Positions 1 through 8,280 of a stretch of 13,900 nt of DNA are shown in pieces. Positions within the stretch are counted from its first letter, which is position 1. Every line of letters starts with the position of its first letter. The notes under the pieces are model-generated. The model made no database searches. It was not told the origin of the DNA and worked only from the letters and a program-made list of their open reading frames with translations. This stretch comes from Irineochytrium annulatum (lineage: Eukaryota; Chytridiomycota; Chytridiomycetes; Chytridiales; Chytridiaceae), in assembly GCA_027600665.1 (NCBI GenBank), contig JADGJL010000661.1, forward strand, positions 1-13,900, written 5' to 3'. Position numbers and translations under genes: made by a program.

Positions 1-1944
1 TCCCCCAGCTCTTCGAGACCCAGATACCCCCATCCCCGTCACCTTCCAACCACACCACACACGCGCGGCCCTCAAAGCTCCCCCAGATCGCCTGCCCTGG
101 CCGATTCTATGCCCTCTTTTCCCGATCCCTCGAGCTCTTGTGGCTGTGCTGGGAGCTCATGACGCTGAATGAACCCATCCTCGTCGTGGCAGAGACGCCG
201 CGGGGTTGCTGCGACGTCGTGTGGGGGCTTCTCGAGCTCATCAAACCCGTTCCCTTCGGCGGCGACTTCCGACCGTATTTCACGATCCAGGACGAGGATT
301 TCAAGGGCCTCATCATGTTGAGGCGGAGGACGCTGCCCGTCGGGACGGTGCTGGGCGTAACCAACCCGGCAATCACAAAGGCGCTCGAGCACTGGCCGAA
401 CGTCATCCGGGTCATAAGGGTCGGAGGGAAGAACAGGGAGCCCATGGGGAGAGGGAGCCCGATTTTGGGGCCGGGGGTGCTGAGCGCGGGGTCCATGACC
501 GTGAGCCCGACGGGTGCGGGGGTACAGGGGTTGCAGTCTTCGGCGAGTTCGGGGGAGGTGAATTGGGTGAATGGGTCCACGAGCCCGGCGAGAGCGCCGC
601 CGATAACGTGCGTGGTTTTTTGATACCGCCGCCAATCGGACAAATTTTGATATTGACTCGAACCCTTCCGCAGCACGCACTCGACGTCGCCGAATGCAAA
701 GTCCACGACCTCGGGATCGGGCTCCACGGTAAAGTCGTTTATGAGCTCCTTCTCGCGGGCCCGCACGCCGGAGAAGCGAGTGGCCTCGTCGCAGGGCGCG
801 GTCGGCTATGGGACTGCCGGGAACCCGGTCGCGTTCGAGTCTGTCGTGGAGGTTATCCAATGTTGATTTTTCGATTAACGCGGCTAGGTTTTCTAACGCC
901 CCTTCGGTCCGCGCTATAGAGCCTTTTGACGAAACACAAGCCGTATTTTACGAAAGATAAGCGGCTTGTGAAGGAGGTGGTGGAGGCGGCTATACGAGGA
1001 TTCTCGGCGTCGAAGCTCGATAATATGCTGAGACGGCATTTTATTGAGCTTACGGATCGGTTTCTGCAGCCGTTGAACCGGTTCTTCGAGGGGTTGGTTG
1101 TCGGGAGTCCTGTTGGGATGTGAGTTTGTAAAAGCAGGCTTTTCCACCTTTCCAGAACTGACGCGAAATGGAACAGGAACCTGTCCACGCTTCGCAGCAG
1201 GCCGGAAATCAAGCCATTCCGGCAAGAGACGTTTCTCAAAACCATCGAGACCTCATGTAAGACTGTCCACATCACAACAAATCATCTAAAGCGGGTTGAT
1301 ATAGCACCAGCTATGCCCGTCCAAAATCGACGGCCTTTGGTCGACTTCTACCGCCAATTTCTCAAATCTCCCAATTTCGGTCTGTGGCTTCAAACGCGCA
1401 CAGCCGATTTGAACCGGGAATGGAAGCGCCACTACTTTGGCATCTTGTGCGACGCGAACATCGCTGAGTGGGTTGCCGGCGGCGCCGGCGGCGATGAACG
1501 GAACATGCCGAAGCAGGAAGTGGAGTGCGTGGATCTGCTGTTGAGGATGAGGGATGAACTTGTAAGTCTTGACTTTGTGTAATGGCCTGGATTTGAGCTC
1601 TATTTTAAATTCCCGTTCTTATCTTAATGTCTAAGAAACGGTACGCGAAGTACTTCAAACTCGATCCCTCGTCCTTAGCCGGCGCCCGGTCATCTCAGAT
1701 GTCGGCGGCATCGCTAGCCGCGTCGTCAGCCTCGGATCTCCCGGACGCCGGCGAACCATTGCCGGCCCAACCCTCGCCGCAGTCTTTGCCACCGACCTTC
1801 GTCCCGACAGCGGAGCAATACAGCAGGCTAAGCACGCAAGCAAATACGCTTCTCGGCCTGATCAGCGAAGAGCTTAGGGTAAACATAAAGAAGGACGGGC
1901 TTGAATCAGGGGCGGGGGAACAAACCTGTGCGGGGGGCGAGTAG
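1..1944 (+). CDS. DENND6/FAM116-like DENN-domain protein, 3' part (5' end outside window)
   Basis: I recognise the C-terminal half of a DENND6 (FAM116) family protein. In animals DENND6 is a guanine-nucleotide exchange factor for Rab14 in endosomal recycling; the fungal role is inferred. The frame is open from base 3. Proposed exons: 3-607, 674-851, 920-1119, 1201-1256 (or from 1198 or 1156), 1311-1561 and 1636-1944, giving 532 visible residues. Family-like blocks in order are FRPYFTIQDEDFK and LGVTNP...ALEHWPNVIRV in exon 1; a Ser/Thr/Gly linker; KPYFTKDKRLVKEV and RRHFIELTDRFLQPLNRF in exon 3; PEIKPFRQETFLKTIE; FYRQFLKSPNFGLWL and VECVDLLLRMRDEL in exon 5; and a final helix with AEQYSRLSTQANTLL. 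Introns are 66, 68, 81, 54 and 74 bp. Most donors are consensus (GTGCGT, GTGAGT, GTAAGA, GTAAGT), but GTTATC at 852 is weak. Every join keeps the family frame. The linker exon 674-851 is the least certain. The gene ends at TAG 1942-1944 and converges on gene A. Confidence 0.85.
1195..1200 (+). other. Tandem NAGNAG 3' splice site in the DENND6-like gene
   Basis: The GTGAGT donor at 1120 can join to CAG at 1197 or CAG at 1200. Both keep the frame and lead into PEIKPFRQETF, which matches the DENND6 block; the two products differ by one residue. A third in-frame acceptor at 1155 would make a 36 bp intron and add about 15 residues. The 78-81 bp choices fit the other introns better, and a branch-like CTGAC lies at 1158-1162. 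Which is used cannot be settled from sequence alone. Confidence 0.5.
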
Positions 1945-2895
1945 GAGACGTGGTGGGGCGACAGAGGTGATCGAGGAGAGGGCGTAATTGGACGTAGATA
2001 GAGATTCTGCCGCGTATAAAAAATGGTGAGGTCCTTATATACCACATTCTATATAGCCGGCGTGTGCGGGCTAATTTCTACGTTGCGTGAGATGCAGCAC
2101 GTTTTTCAAAACTTGCCAGACATCCTGGTTCCCATTTATTGATAATACTTAAACGAGGGGTTATGTACGGCTGATGCACTAGCACGAATTTTTTTTTCAA
2201 CATAGTGATGGGGTGAGTCTCGAACGCCAAAGCGGTAAGGGTACAAAGTGTACGGTAGAGGTGGGTTTCGCACATGGAAAAGCAATCTCAACAATATTTA
2301 CAGCGCGAAGCCAAGAACACATTCCCTCGCAACCTTACCAAAAAAAAACTCGGAGGAAACTAAAGAACCTGGCCCTACAGCGCACCAAGCGCAAGCCAAC
2401 AACGTACAGGGTAGCAAAAATGAACATGCGAGAAACTAAGGCCATTATAAATGTAGATGAGGGTTAAAGGCCGAAAGCGCAATGGAGAAGAAAAATTATG
2501 GCAGCAGATTCGGGGTGTAGTAGGTGAAGAGCGCCGAGCTGGTGAGGATGTTTCGATTCACGACAAAAAGGAAAGACACGGTGATAATGATAACGAGACA
2601 AGAAGCAAATTCAAAGCACACATATAACAAGAAGAAGCAAAAAAAAACTGAGCACTGCTTAACAAAATCGTATGTACTGTCCGGCACCCCTTTCTAACAC
2701 ACCGCCGAAGTCATAACTTCAAACAAAGCCTACTGCACCAACAAACGAAAGATGTAGTGTGGGAACTGGTGTTTGTCTAACCGCGCGCAGCCAATCATAA
2801 ACAAGGTGAAACCCCCTCCCCGAAAACTATCGACAGGGAATGTTACAACCCGCCCACCAGCGGTGCTCCGAAGCATTGGAATAGCTGTCATCTCG
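1945..2895. other. Convergent intergenic region, no supported gene
   Basis: This stretch separates the 3' ends of the plus-strand DENND6-like gene and the minus-strand gene A. It holds AT-rich sequence, a T9 run near 2190, A9 runs near 2340 and 2640, and TATATA repeats near 2036-2056. The short open frames here mostly lack an ATG start, are compositionally odd, and resemble no family I know. I see no tRNA, no mobile-element ends and no clear AATAAA signal. It presumably holds the 3' UTRs of both genes. Confidence 0.6.
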
Positions 2896-5800
2896 TCATC
2901 GATTCCAAGGCATCGAATCGCGCGGAAGATGCGAGTACTGCTGCTGATTTTGCCGGTGTTGTTGTTGGTGGTCCTGCTGCTGCTGCTGCCGTTGTTGATC
3001 TTCGTAGTACCGGGCATGCTCTTGCTGCTGCTGGTAATGACGATGCTGCTCGTGATGCTGTTGGGGATAATATCCAGGCTGCTGCTGCATCTGAGCGGGC
3101 CCGTGACTCCAGCCCTCGTTCTGCATCCGAGCGGATTGCAGATGCATGGAGTACTGCCCGCGTGCGTACTCCCCACGCTCGTAACCCCACACGCCGCCGT
3201 AGTTCCTCAATCCAGTAACCTCCATGGCTCCTTCAGTTTTGATGTGAAATTCGCCGGAGGTCGAAAGAGGGACGTCCGCTTGCCTCGGCTGATTAGCGAC
3301 ATCCTGCTCGATCTGCAGCGAGGCGTCCACATCGTTGAGAATGGGACTAGGCGAGAGCACAACGGACTTTGGGGAGAGCTCGACGCCTTGCATAGCTGTG
3401 GCAGAAGACAGAGCCGGCGGGGCGACCACCATTTGACTGGCCGTGTTGATCAAGTGTTTTGATGCTGGAATCGCCACTTTGTTAGGTGGCGGGATTGAAG
3501 TGGAGGTGGGAAAAGAGGGGAGGGAAGTGGCCGAGGAGGCAGATGAAGGAGTCGGAAACGAGGCGGCTGCTGATACCGTGGCTGCGGCGGCCCCTTGCGT
3601 GGTCGTCAAGTCCTTCCGCTGCTTTTTAGAGTGAGCGAGACCGCACGCGTTGCAAAGCGTTTTCGGCCCCTCAGGCCCTTTACGCCACTCAGGGGAGGTC
3701 GTCGTCCCGCAACGTCGACAGAAGAGCTCCTCCTTCGGAATTTTCACCTTCTAATCTCCGTTAAACTTTGAACACTATAGCTACAACAAACGCACCTTCT
3801 TCCTTGGAGGCTTAACGGCGGGCCCTTCCCTTGCTGCTGAGAGCGCAGCAGTCAACGAAGTGGATATGACGTTAGCGTTCGCGGGCCCGGCGATAGGCGG
3901 CCATCCAAACGGTGCTGTTAATCCCCCCACAAAACCGGCGCTACTCCTCGATTTGCCGCTCCCTCCAAGATTAAGTCCGGAAACCTCGGTCGCTGCTGTC
4001 AACGGCACCATCGGCGGTGGCTTCAACCTGCCCTTCGCCGCCACCGCCGCCTCTTCCACCACCTTCTCTTGCCCACAACCCTTGTCATTGTTGTCCAAAA
4101 GGGGATGTCCGCGCGGGTCAACACCCCTCATCCGAAGCTCCTCCTCTAATAAGGCCTTCAACCTAGCGTTTTCGAGCCGAGACGCCCACTCATGATCCTG
4201 TTGCGATTGCTGCGTATATGATCTCCCAACTTCCAGCATGTACACAACCGTTCCAGTCGCCGCATCGACTACCGGCCTGCCCAAGAGTTCAAGTACGTCC
4301 TGACGTCCGAGATGGGCCGGTGACGCGGCGTCATGGTTCGCGGCCGCAAATATGGAGAAAGGTCGACCCTCTTCCAAATTTGACGATGCGGATGATGATA
4401 TCGTGCCGGTAACCTCCTTCACCCGAATGTAGATCGTGAATCCGGTACCATTATCGAAGCCCTTCTCGATCGCATTGACCACAACCTGAATGTCGTCATC
4501 GACCACGAGATCTTTCAGCTTCTTCCCAGCCAACTGCTCGGGAGGGGCCTTCAGATAGTGTATGGCTGACGGGCTGGCGTAGAGGATCGTCGTATCCCTT
4601 CCTAGAGCGAGGAGGAGGTCGTCCAGGTGTGGTATTAACTTTGAAAAAGCGGCCGTATTGCCTGTTAACAAATTCGACACCGTGTTCCCTTGCTTTTCAC
4701 GAGCTTCGCCCCCATCTCCCCCTAACTTGCCACCTTTCTCCGGCTGTGCGGATGTGAGAGCATGCGCCGTATTCGTTGTGAGCTCCACGACAATCCGGGT
4801 ATCGGACTGCTTCTGAGACAATTGCTGCGGGCTCCGAACGGCCGCGGTTTCGAGCTGCGGCGTAACTATTGAGCGCTCTGCGCTGGCCGCCGAGGTCGGC
4901 ATTGCCGGTACCATGATCTCCGACACTACAACGGCAACATTCGAACCCTTTGTCCCGACTGCGACGCCACCTTCGCTTCTCTCCTTCCGCAGCGCCTGCA
5001 CAGTCGCCATGACCTCCGCCGCCGAGTCCTGCACCTTCTTTGCCAAGTGCTCCAAAGTTACAACCGCCCCGTCACCGTCGACATCTCCGGGTCCGCCCCC
5101 GAGATTGAGTTGACCCGATGAATTTGCCGCCCCAGCCTTCTGTTGGTCTTGGAACGCATTAACGGCCTTATTCAGGTCGTGAACCTCCCGTAAGTTCATA
5201 ACGTTCAGCGCCGTCATGGGTCCACCTCCAATGCCAGTGCTGGCGAGTGATGCGCTCTTTAAGCTCCGGCCGCTGCCCGCTGAGCTCGACGTAGACCGCT
5301 CTCTCGTCCTTTGAGGCTCCATGTGGCTCGCATGTTCGAAAGGGTAGCTGACGCTCTCTCCATCCTCAATAATGTGGACATCGGTTGTTACGGTCTCATG
5401 GCCATCGGCATCGAGGTGATGGTGATGGTGATGATGGTGGTGGTGATGCTGGGTCCGTCCCGCCCCGTCGTCGTCGGAAGTACGCCGCGGGGCGTTTGTG
5501 CGATACGAGTGCTCGGCGAAAAACTGTTGGTTCTCGCGAAGTTGGGCCCGTTCTTGTTTGGCCGACAAGGGTCCGCGAGTGACCTCTTGTTGCTGCAAAG
5601 GGGACGTAGTGATGTGTTGCAAGTGCGTACTCGGGATTGCAGATAAATTCGACAAGCACGAGGGATCTCCGCCGCTGAAATTATAATTGTACGAGTAATA
5701 ACCGGGGTGCTGGTCTGCAGGGTCCACCGCGCTGACGACCAAAGGCGAATGGAGCTGGTACTGATGCATGTCGTCGGAGTAACCCTGAGGGGATCCTACG

Positions 5801-7612
5801 ACGCTGGAACCCCTGGCTTCATGCGGCATGCGATACATATGCTAAGATCTGTTAATCAACTTGCAAGGTTATGAAATTAATACCCTTGAATCCGTCGGTT
5901 GGCCGTAAAAGAAAGGTTCCCGATGCGCCAGCCTGCCCACATCACTTCCTTCCGCTCTGCTACCACTGTGTCTCTGGTTAAATCCACTTGGGACACCTGC
6001 ACCGAATCGACGGTGATGCGCCATGGCGGAATTGGCGGCCATCGTTTCGTAGTATCCAGCATCCAAACCCTGCGGTGAGGACGGGGTCTGCTGGCCAGGA
6101 AAGCATCCAGAAATGTTTCCATTTGGATTCAAACCATAAAGAGCAACCTGCTCTTGTAACAGATTCTGCAATTCAAGTTATTAGCGTCGTGAGCAGGACA
6201 TAGTAAGTCAAAGGTTGCTATCATACCGTGTACTCGCAATCCGCTACAGCCCCGTGTGGATCCGCAACGTCCTGCATCGCCTTCGCGTTGGTCCCACCGT
6301 CTTTGCTCGCGGCCATCAACCTGCTCATCATCTGCCCTGCGTCCTCGACAACACCATCAATGTCGCTACCGCTCGATATATCTGAGCTCCGCGAAGACGG
6401 CGGTCTCTTGTTGTTCGCGTTCAAATTCGCACGGTAATTTGTTGCCATTGATGTCGCCCTTCGACCCTCTATGGACTGATTAATCAAAGAACGATGGTGA
6501 TGGTGGTGATGATGATGCTGACGAGCACTCGATGTAGCTTGCAGCGCCTGCTGGCGGTTGCCCGTCATTGGAAGGTTAGCAGAGTTCGCTGACTGGTCAA
6601 ACAGCTAGCACCGATACGTCAGCCATAAATGTCTAAGTACACCAAACTTACCCAATTATCCTCAACCCCAAAACCCTTCAAATCTCCGGCTTGTCCAGCA
6701 AACCCATCGGAGTCGACCACAGTTTGAAACAAGCCCTTGCCATCGAGGTCCAGCATCGGCGATGAAATCGTTGGGTCCTTCTCCATCATCGACATAAACA
6801 TCGATATCACGTTATCAGAAGACTCGACGCCGTCCGTCAAGACAGGAGGTGCCTCAAGTGAAGACACCGGCAGACGGTCCTGTTCTCCATCATAAACACC
6901 CGAAAAATCAGGACGATCGGAAACCAGAGTATTGCCCTTGGCGGTAACATTCGAAGCGTTAAAGTCCGTCCAGGATGACAATTCATCCAACACTGCGGAT
7001 GGTGCAATCGGGAATGCACTCGAGGCCCGCACTGAGTTTTCCTATACCAACGTCGTGTATCAGAAATGGCTCAATGGTCTATAGGCAAAGCAATCATACA
7101 TGTTTCCGGCGGTCACGTGTCGTACAGGTCGCCGAGCTATCGTGACCAGATTTCGCCCGCGCTCCGGCTGGGCCAGTCACACTCCCGGAATACGTGATCT
7201 CATCCATCTCCCGTTCTTGAACGTGCTTCAGCATCTCTCTTTGCGCCCTGTGAAGACGTTGTAGGTCCGCGACGGCTCCCGTTCCCTCGCCGGCCCCCTG
7301 CGCTCCAAACAACGCCGATCCGCCAACAAGCTGCCCCATGGAATCCCCCGATGTGAAGGACGACGGCCCTCCGCCTCCAGCCCAAACTCTGCGTGGCTCG
7401 GCAACGGCCTGCCGATCCTTCGTCGATCCCGATGAAGTCCCTGATTGCCCCGCCGATTCGTTCGGCCCGCGCCGACCAGGCATGATTGCTTCCGCGGCCG
7501 ATCCCGCCGACGACCGATTGCTGGCCTCGGTCTGCCGCTGCTGTTGCGACTGGTGTGATGCCTCCCCTGCCCGCCCCTGCTGGACAGGCCCTCTATACTT
7601 TGCGTGTTGCAT
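2896..7612 (-). CDS. White Collar-2-like PAS/GATA transcription factor, gene A
   Basis: Six-exon gene read from the minus strand: 7612-7100, 7041-6652, 6592-6227, 6165-5884, 5841-3796 and 3750-2896, about 1,483 aa. Introns are 58, 59, 61, 42 and 45 bp, all phase 0, and their positions match gene B. The ATG at 7612 is the first in its frame, and similarity to gene B begins there. Order in the protein: helix-like block with [10 protein letters not shown] (112-138); SSDNVISM...PMLDLD block (245-271); His8 (327-334); YGLNPNG block in exon 4; His11 (649-659); [15 protein letters not shown] helix (777-805); PAS domain (914-1063); [16 protein letters not shown] helix (1068-1090); basic KPPRKKKVK spanning the last intron; GATA finger (1210-1235); Gln-rich tail (1419-1470). 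PAS, helix and a CX2CX18CX2C finger in this order indicate WC-2, the nuclear partner of the WC-1 blue-light receptor. No LOV motif (NCRFLQ-like) is present, so it is not WC-1. A second GATA-type regulator with another role cannot be excluded. It is far longer than the roughly 500 aa Neurospora WC-2. Confidence 0.88.
2938..3093 (-). repeat. Gln-rich low-complexity tail of protein A
   Basis: Residues about 1419-1470 of protein A are dominated by Gln with His, Tyr and Arg, encoded by imperfect CAG/CAA repeats. Such tracts often serve in transcriptional activation and are prone to length change. The equivalent region of protein B is rich in Pro, Gly and Tyr instead. Both proteins nevertheless end in a similar RDS...W.R terminus. 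Confidence 0.85.
3643..3720 (-). other. GATA-type zinc finger of protein A (CX2CX18CX2C)
   Basis: The four zinc ligands are Cys 1210, 1213, 1232 and 1235, around the core [18 protein letters not shown]. The 18-residue loop is the class found in fungal WC-1 and WC-2, whereas animal-type fingers have 17. The finger is followed by [10 protein letters not shown]. It begins 11 codons into the last exon and is preceded by a basic patch that straddles the intron and may act as a nuclear localisation signal. It should bind GATA/GATC-type DNA sites. Confidence 0.95.
4204..4653 (-). other. PAS domain of protein A
   Basis: Residues about 914-1063, from [15 protein letters not shown] through [21 protein letters not shown] and [10 protein letters not shown] to [11 protein letters not shown], read as a PAS fold. 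The I-L-Y-x-S-P-S strand and the D-D position match WC-2 PAS domains. A Ser-rich insertion sits in the second half. No flavin-binding Cys motif is seen, so it should be a protein-protein PAS that pairs with a WC-1-like partner (known for WC-2, inferred here). An uninterrupted amphipathic helix with [13 protein letters not shown] follows, as in WC-2. Confidence 0.85.
5416..5448 (-). repeat. His11 tract in protein A
   Basis: Eleven consecutive His codons (CAT/CAC) encode residues 649-659 in exon 5. Gene B has a His10 tract at the corresponding place. His tracts of this kind can direct proteins to nuclear speckles; that role is only a possibility here. Confidence 0.95.
6494..6517 (-). repeat. 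His8 tract in protein A
   Basis: Eight consecutive His codons encode residues 327-334 near the start of exon 3. Gene B carries a looser His/Tyr cluster (HEHHYHHHH) in its exon 3 at the matching place. Confidence 0.95.
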
Positions 7613-7661
7613 TCCAAGGTCGCCGACCGTGAATCCCCTAACGTCGCTGATGGGGAGTGAG

Positions 7662-7751
7662 CTAGCGGAGGTGCGAGCTATGTGTGATAAGCGGGTGGTG
7701 GATGACGACGATCCCGAAAAATTCTGCGTGCAATTGGATTTGGTCGATCAT
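7662..7751 (-). other. Possible upstream ORF of gene A
   Basis: Going upstream from the A start, the first ATG on the minus strand is at 7751. It opens a 29-codon reading frame that ends at TAG 7664-7662, 49 bases before the main start. It matters only if transcription begins upstream of 7751, which the sequence does not show. Confidence 0.3.
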
Positions 7752-8029
7752 ACCCGAAGATCAACGGTCTTATCTTATTATTATTAACCTTGCCAACTTC
7801 CACCTTTCGTTCATGTAACACTATAAAAGTAACTCGCATAAAGTTGAAGATAATTTGGTGCTTAATTCTGGCCGTCGTCGGAAGATAAATGAGGAGCTTA
7901 TTGGTCGACAACGCATGTGGAGCTCAAAGATGGTTATAAAAATTAGGAAAGCAGAACGTGGCTTCCAACATCGCACCAAGATAAGATAGGTCCTTCTAGC
8001 AGGTACGATAGTTCAACACTTATATTATC
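7686..8029. promoter_or_regulatory. Cluster of eight HGATAR (GATA-factor) sites
   Basis: GATA cores lie at 7686 (TGATAA, +), 7771 (AGATAA, -), 7849 (AGATAA, +), 7884 (AGATAA, +), 7980 (AGATAA, +), 7985 (AGATAG, +), 8007 (CGATAG, +) and 8026 (TGATAA, -). All fit HGATAR, and the 7980/7985 pair overlaps. A uniform-composition estimate for both strands over this length is about one site; AT-richness would raise it. HGATAR is the general fungal GATA-factor site, so these could serve the products of genes A and B or another GATA protein. Confidence 0.6.
7822..7940 (+). promoter_or_regulatory. TATA-like boxes facing gene B
   Basis: CTATAAAAG at 7821-7829 and TTATAAAAA at 7934-7942 read TATAAAA toward gene B, about 340-460 bp before its ATG. 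No equally good TATA box faces gene A. The leader of B would then be long, which fits the candidate leader intron. Support is sequence similarity only. Confidence 0.35.
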
Positions 8030-8127
8030 AACTGATTTAACGAAGAAAAAGGCAACAACGGCGTCCATTGCCCCCCCCAAAAAAACGACCATGCGTGTAC
8101 AGAACTCGGATGGCGTTTGTTTTTCAG
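8003..8127 (+). other. Candidate 5' UTR intron of gene B
   Basis: CAG|GTACGA at 8003 is a plausible donor. TTTGTTTTTCAG ending at 8127 is a strong acceptor with a pyrimidine-rich tract, and branch-like CTGAT/TTTAAC sequences lie at 8031-8041. Removing it would delete the upstream ATG at 8091, which otherwise opens a long frame overlapping the B start. No other ATG lies between 8128 and 8281, so ATG 8281 would then be the first in the mRNA. Confidence 0.4.
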
Positions 8128-8132
8128 ACGGG

Positions 8133-8198
8133 CGATCAGCAAGTGCGTGGTGTGGTCGATCCTCTCTCAGCGATCATCTGATTGGCGGGTTGGCGATC
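8133..8198. promoter_or_regulatory. CGATC motif cluster upstream of gene B
   Basis: CGATC occurs at 8133, 8158, 8171 and 8194, four times in 66 bp and all in the same orientation. Two more, at 7709 and 7745, lie on the gene A side. The copies at 7745 and 8158 read GATCGA on the minus strand. GATC-type cores are reported for light-response elements bound by the Neurospora White Collar complex, so these are candidate WC sites. They could equally lie in transcribed leader and be coincidental. Confidence 0.45.
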
Positions 8199-8280
8199 AC
8201 TTTTCTCTTTCGGGCCCTGGACTCCCAGCCGTCATCAACGGGCAGAGTGACGCTCTCCTCACCTGGGACATCACCACGCA

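Larger units (their letters stand above)
7613..8280. promoter_or_regulatory. Shared divergent promoter of the two WC-2-like genes
   Basis: These 668 bp separate the two start codons, and both genes are transcribed outward. The middle is AT-rich against GC-rich flanking exons. It contains eight HGATAR motifs, six CGATC motifs, CCAAT-type boxes (ATTGG at 7900-7904 and 8181-8185), TATA-like boxes facing gene B and a C8A7 homopolymer run near 8071. Similarity between the two leaders is seen only over roughly 30 bp around the starts. In that alignment the A start codon matches CAT in gene B, and B begins five codons later. Confidence 0.75.

Noticed and set aside
72..860. Long open frames on the minus strand opposite the DENND6-like exons
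   Set aside because: The plus strand carries clear DENND6-family blocks with consistent splice sites. The minus-strand translations are Arg/Pro-rich antisense readings with no recognisable family.
2034..2056. TATATA repeats as a promoter for a hidden gene
   Set aside because: No supported reading frame follows on either strand, so they are more likely AT-rich 3' flank.
2180..2280. Possible tRNA on the minus strand (a TTCGAGA loop-like string)
   Set aside because: The bases flanking the loop do not form a T stem, and no D-arm or acceptor stem could be paired.
2213..2467. 84-codon open frame in the convergent intergenic region
   Set aside because: It begins with GTG rather than ATG, has low-complexity Lys/Arg/Thr content and no family resemblance.
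7338..7787. 149-codon plus-strand ORF opposite gene A exon 1
   Set aside because: It is antisense to an exon conserved between A and B, and its Cys/Arg/Pro-rich product resembles nothing.
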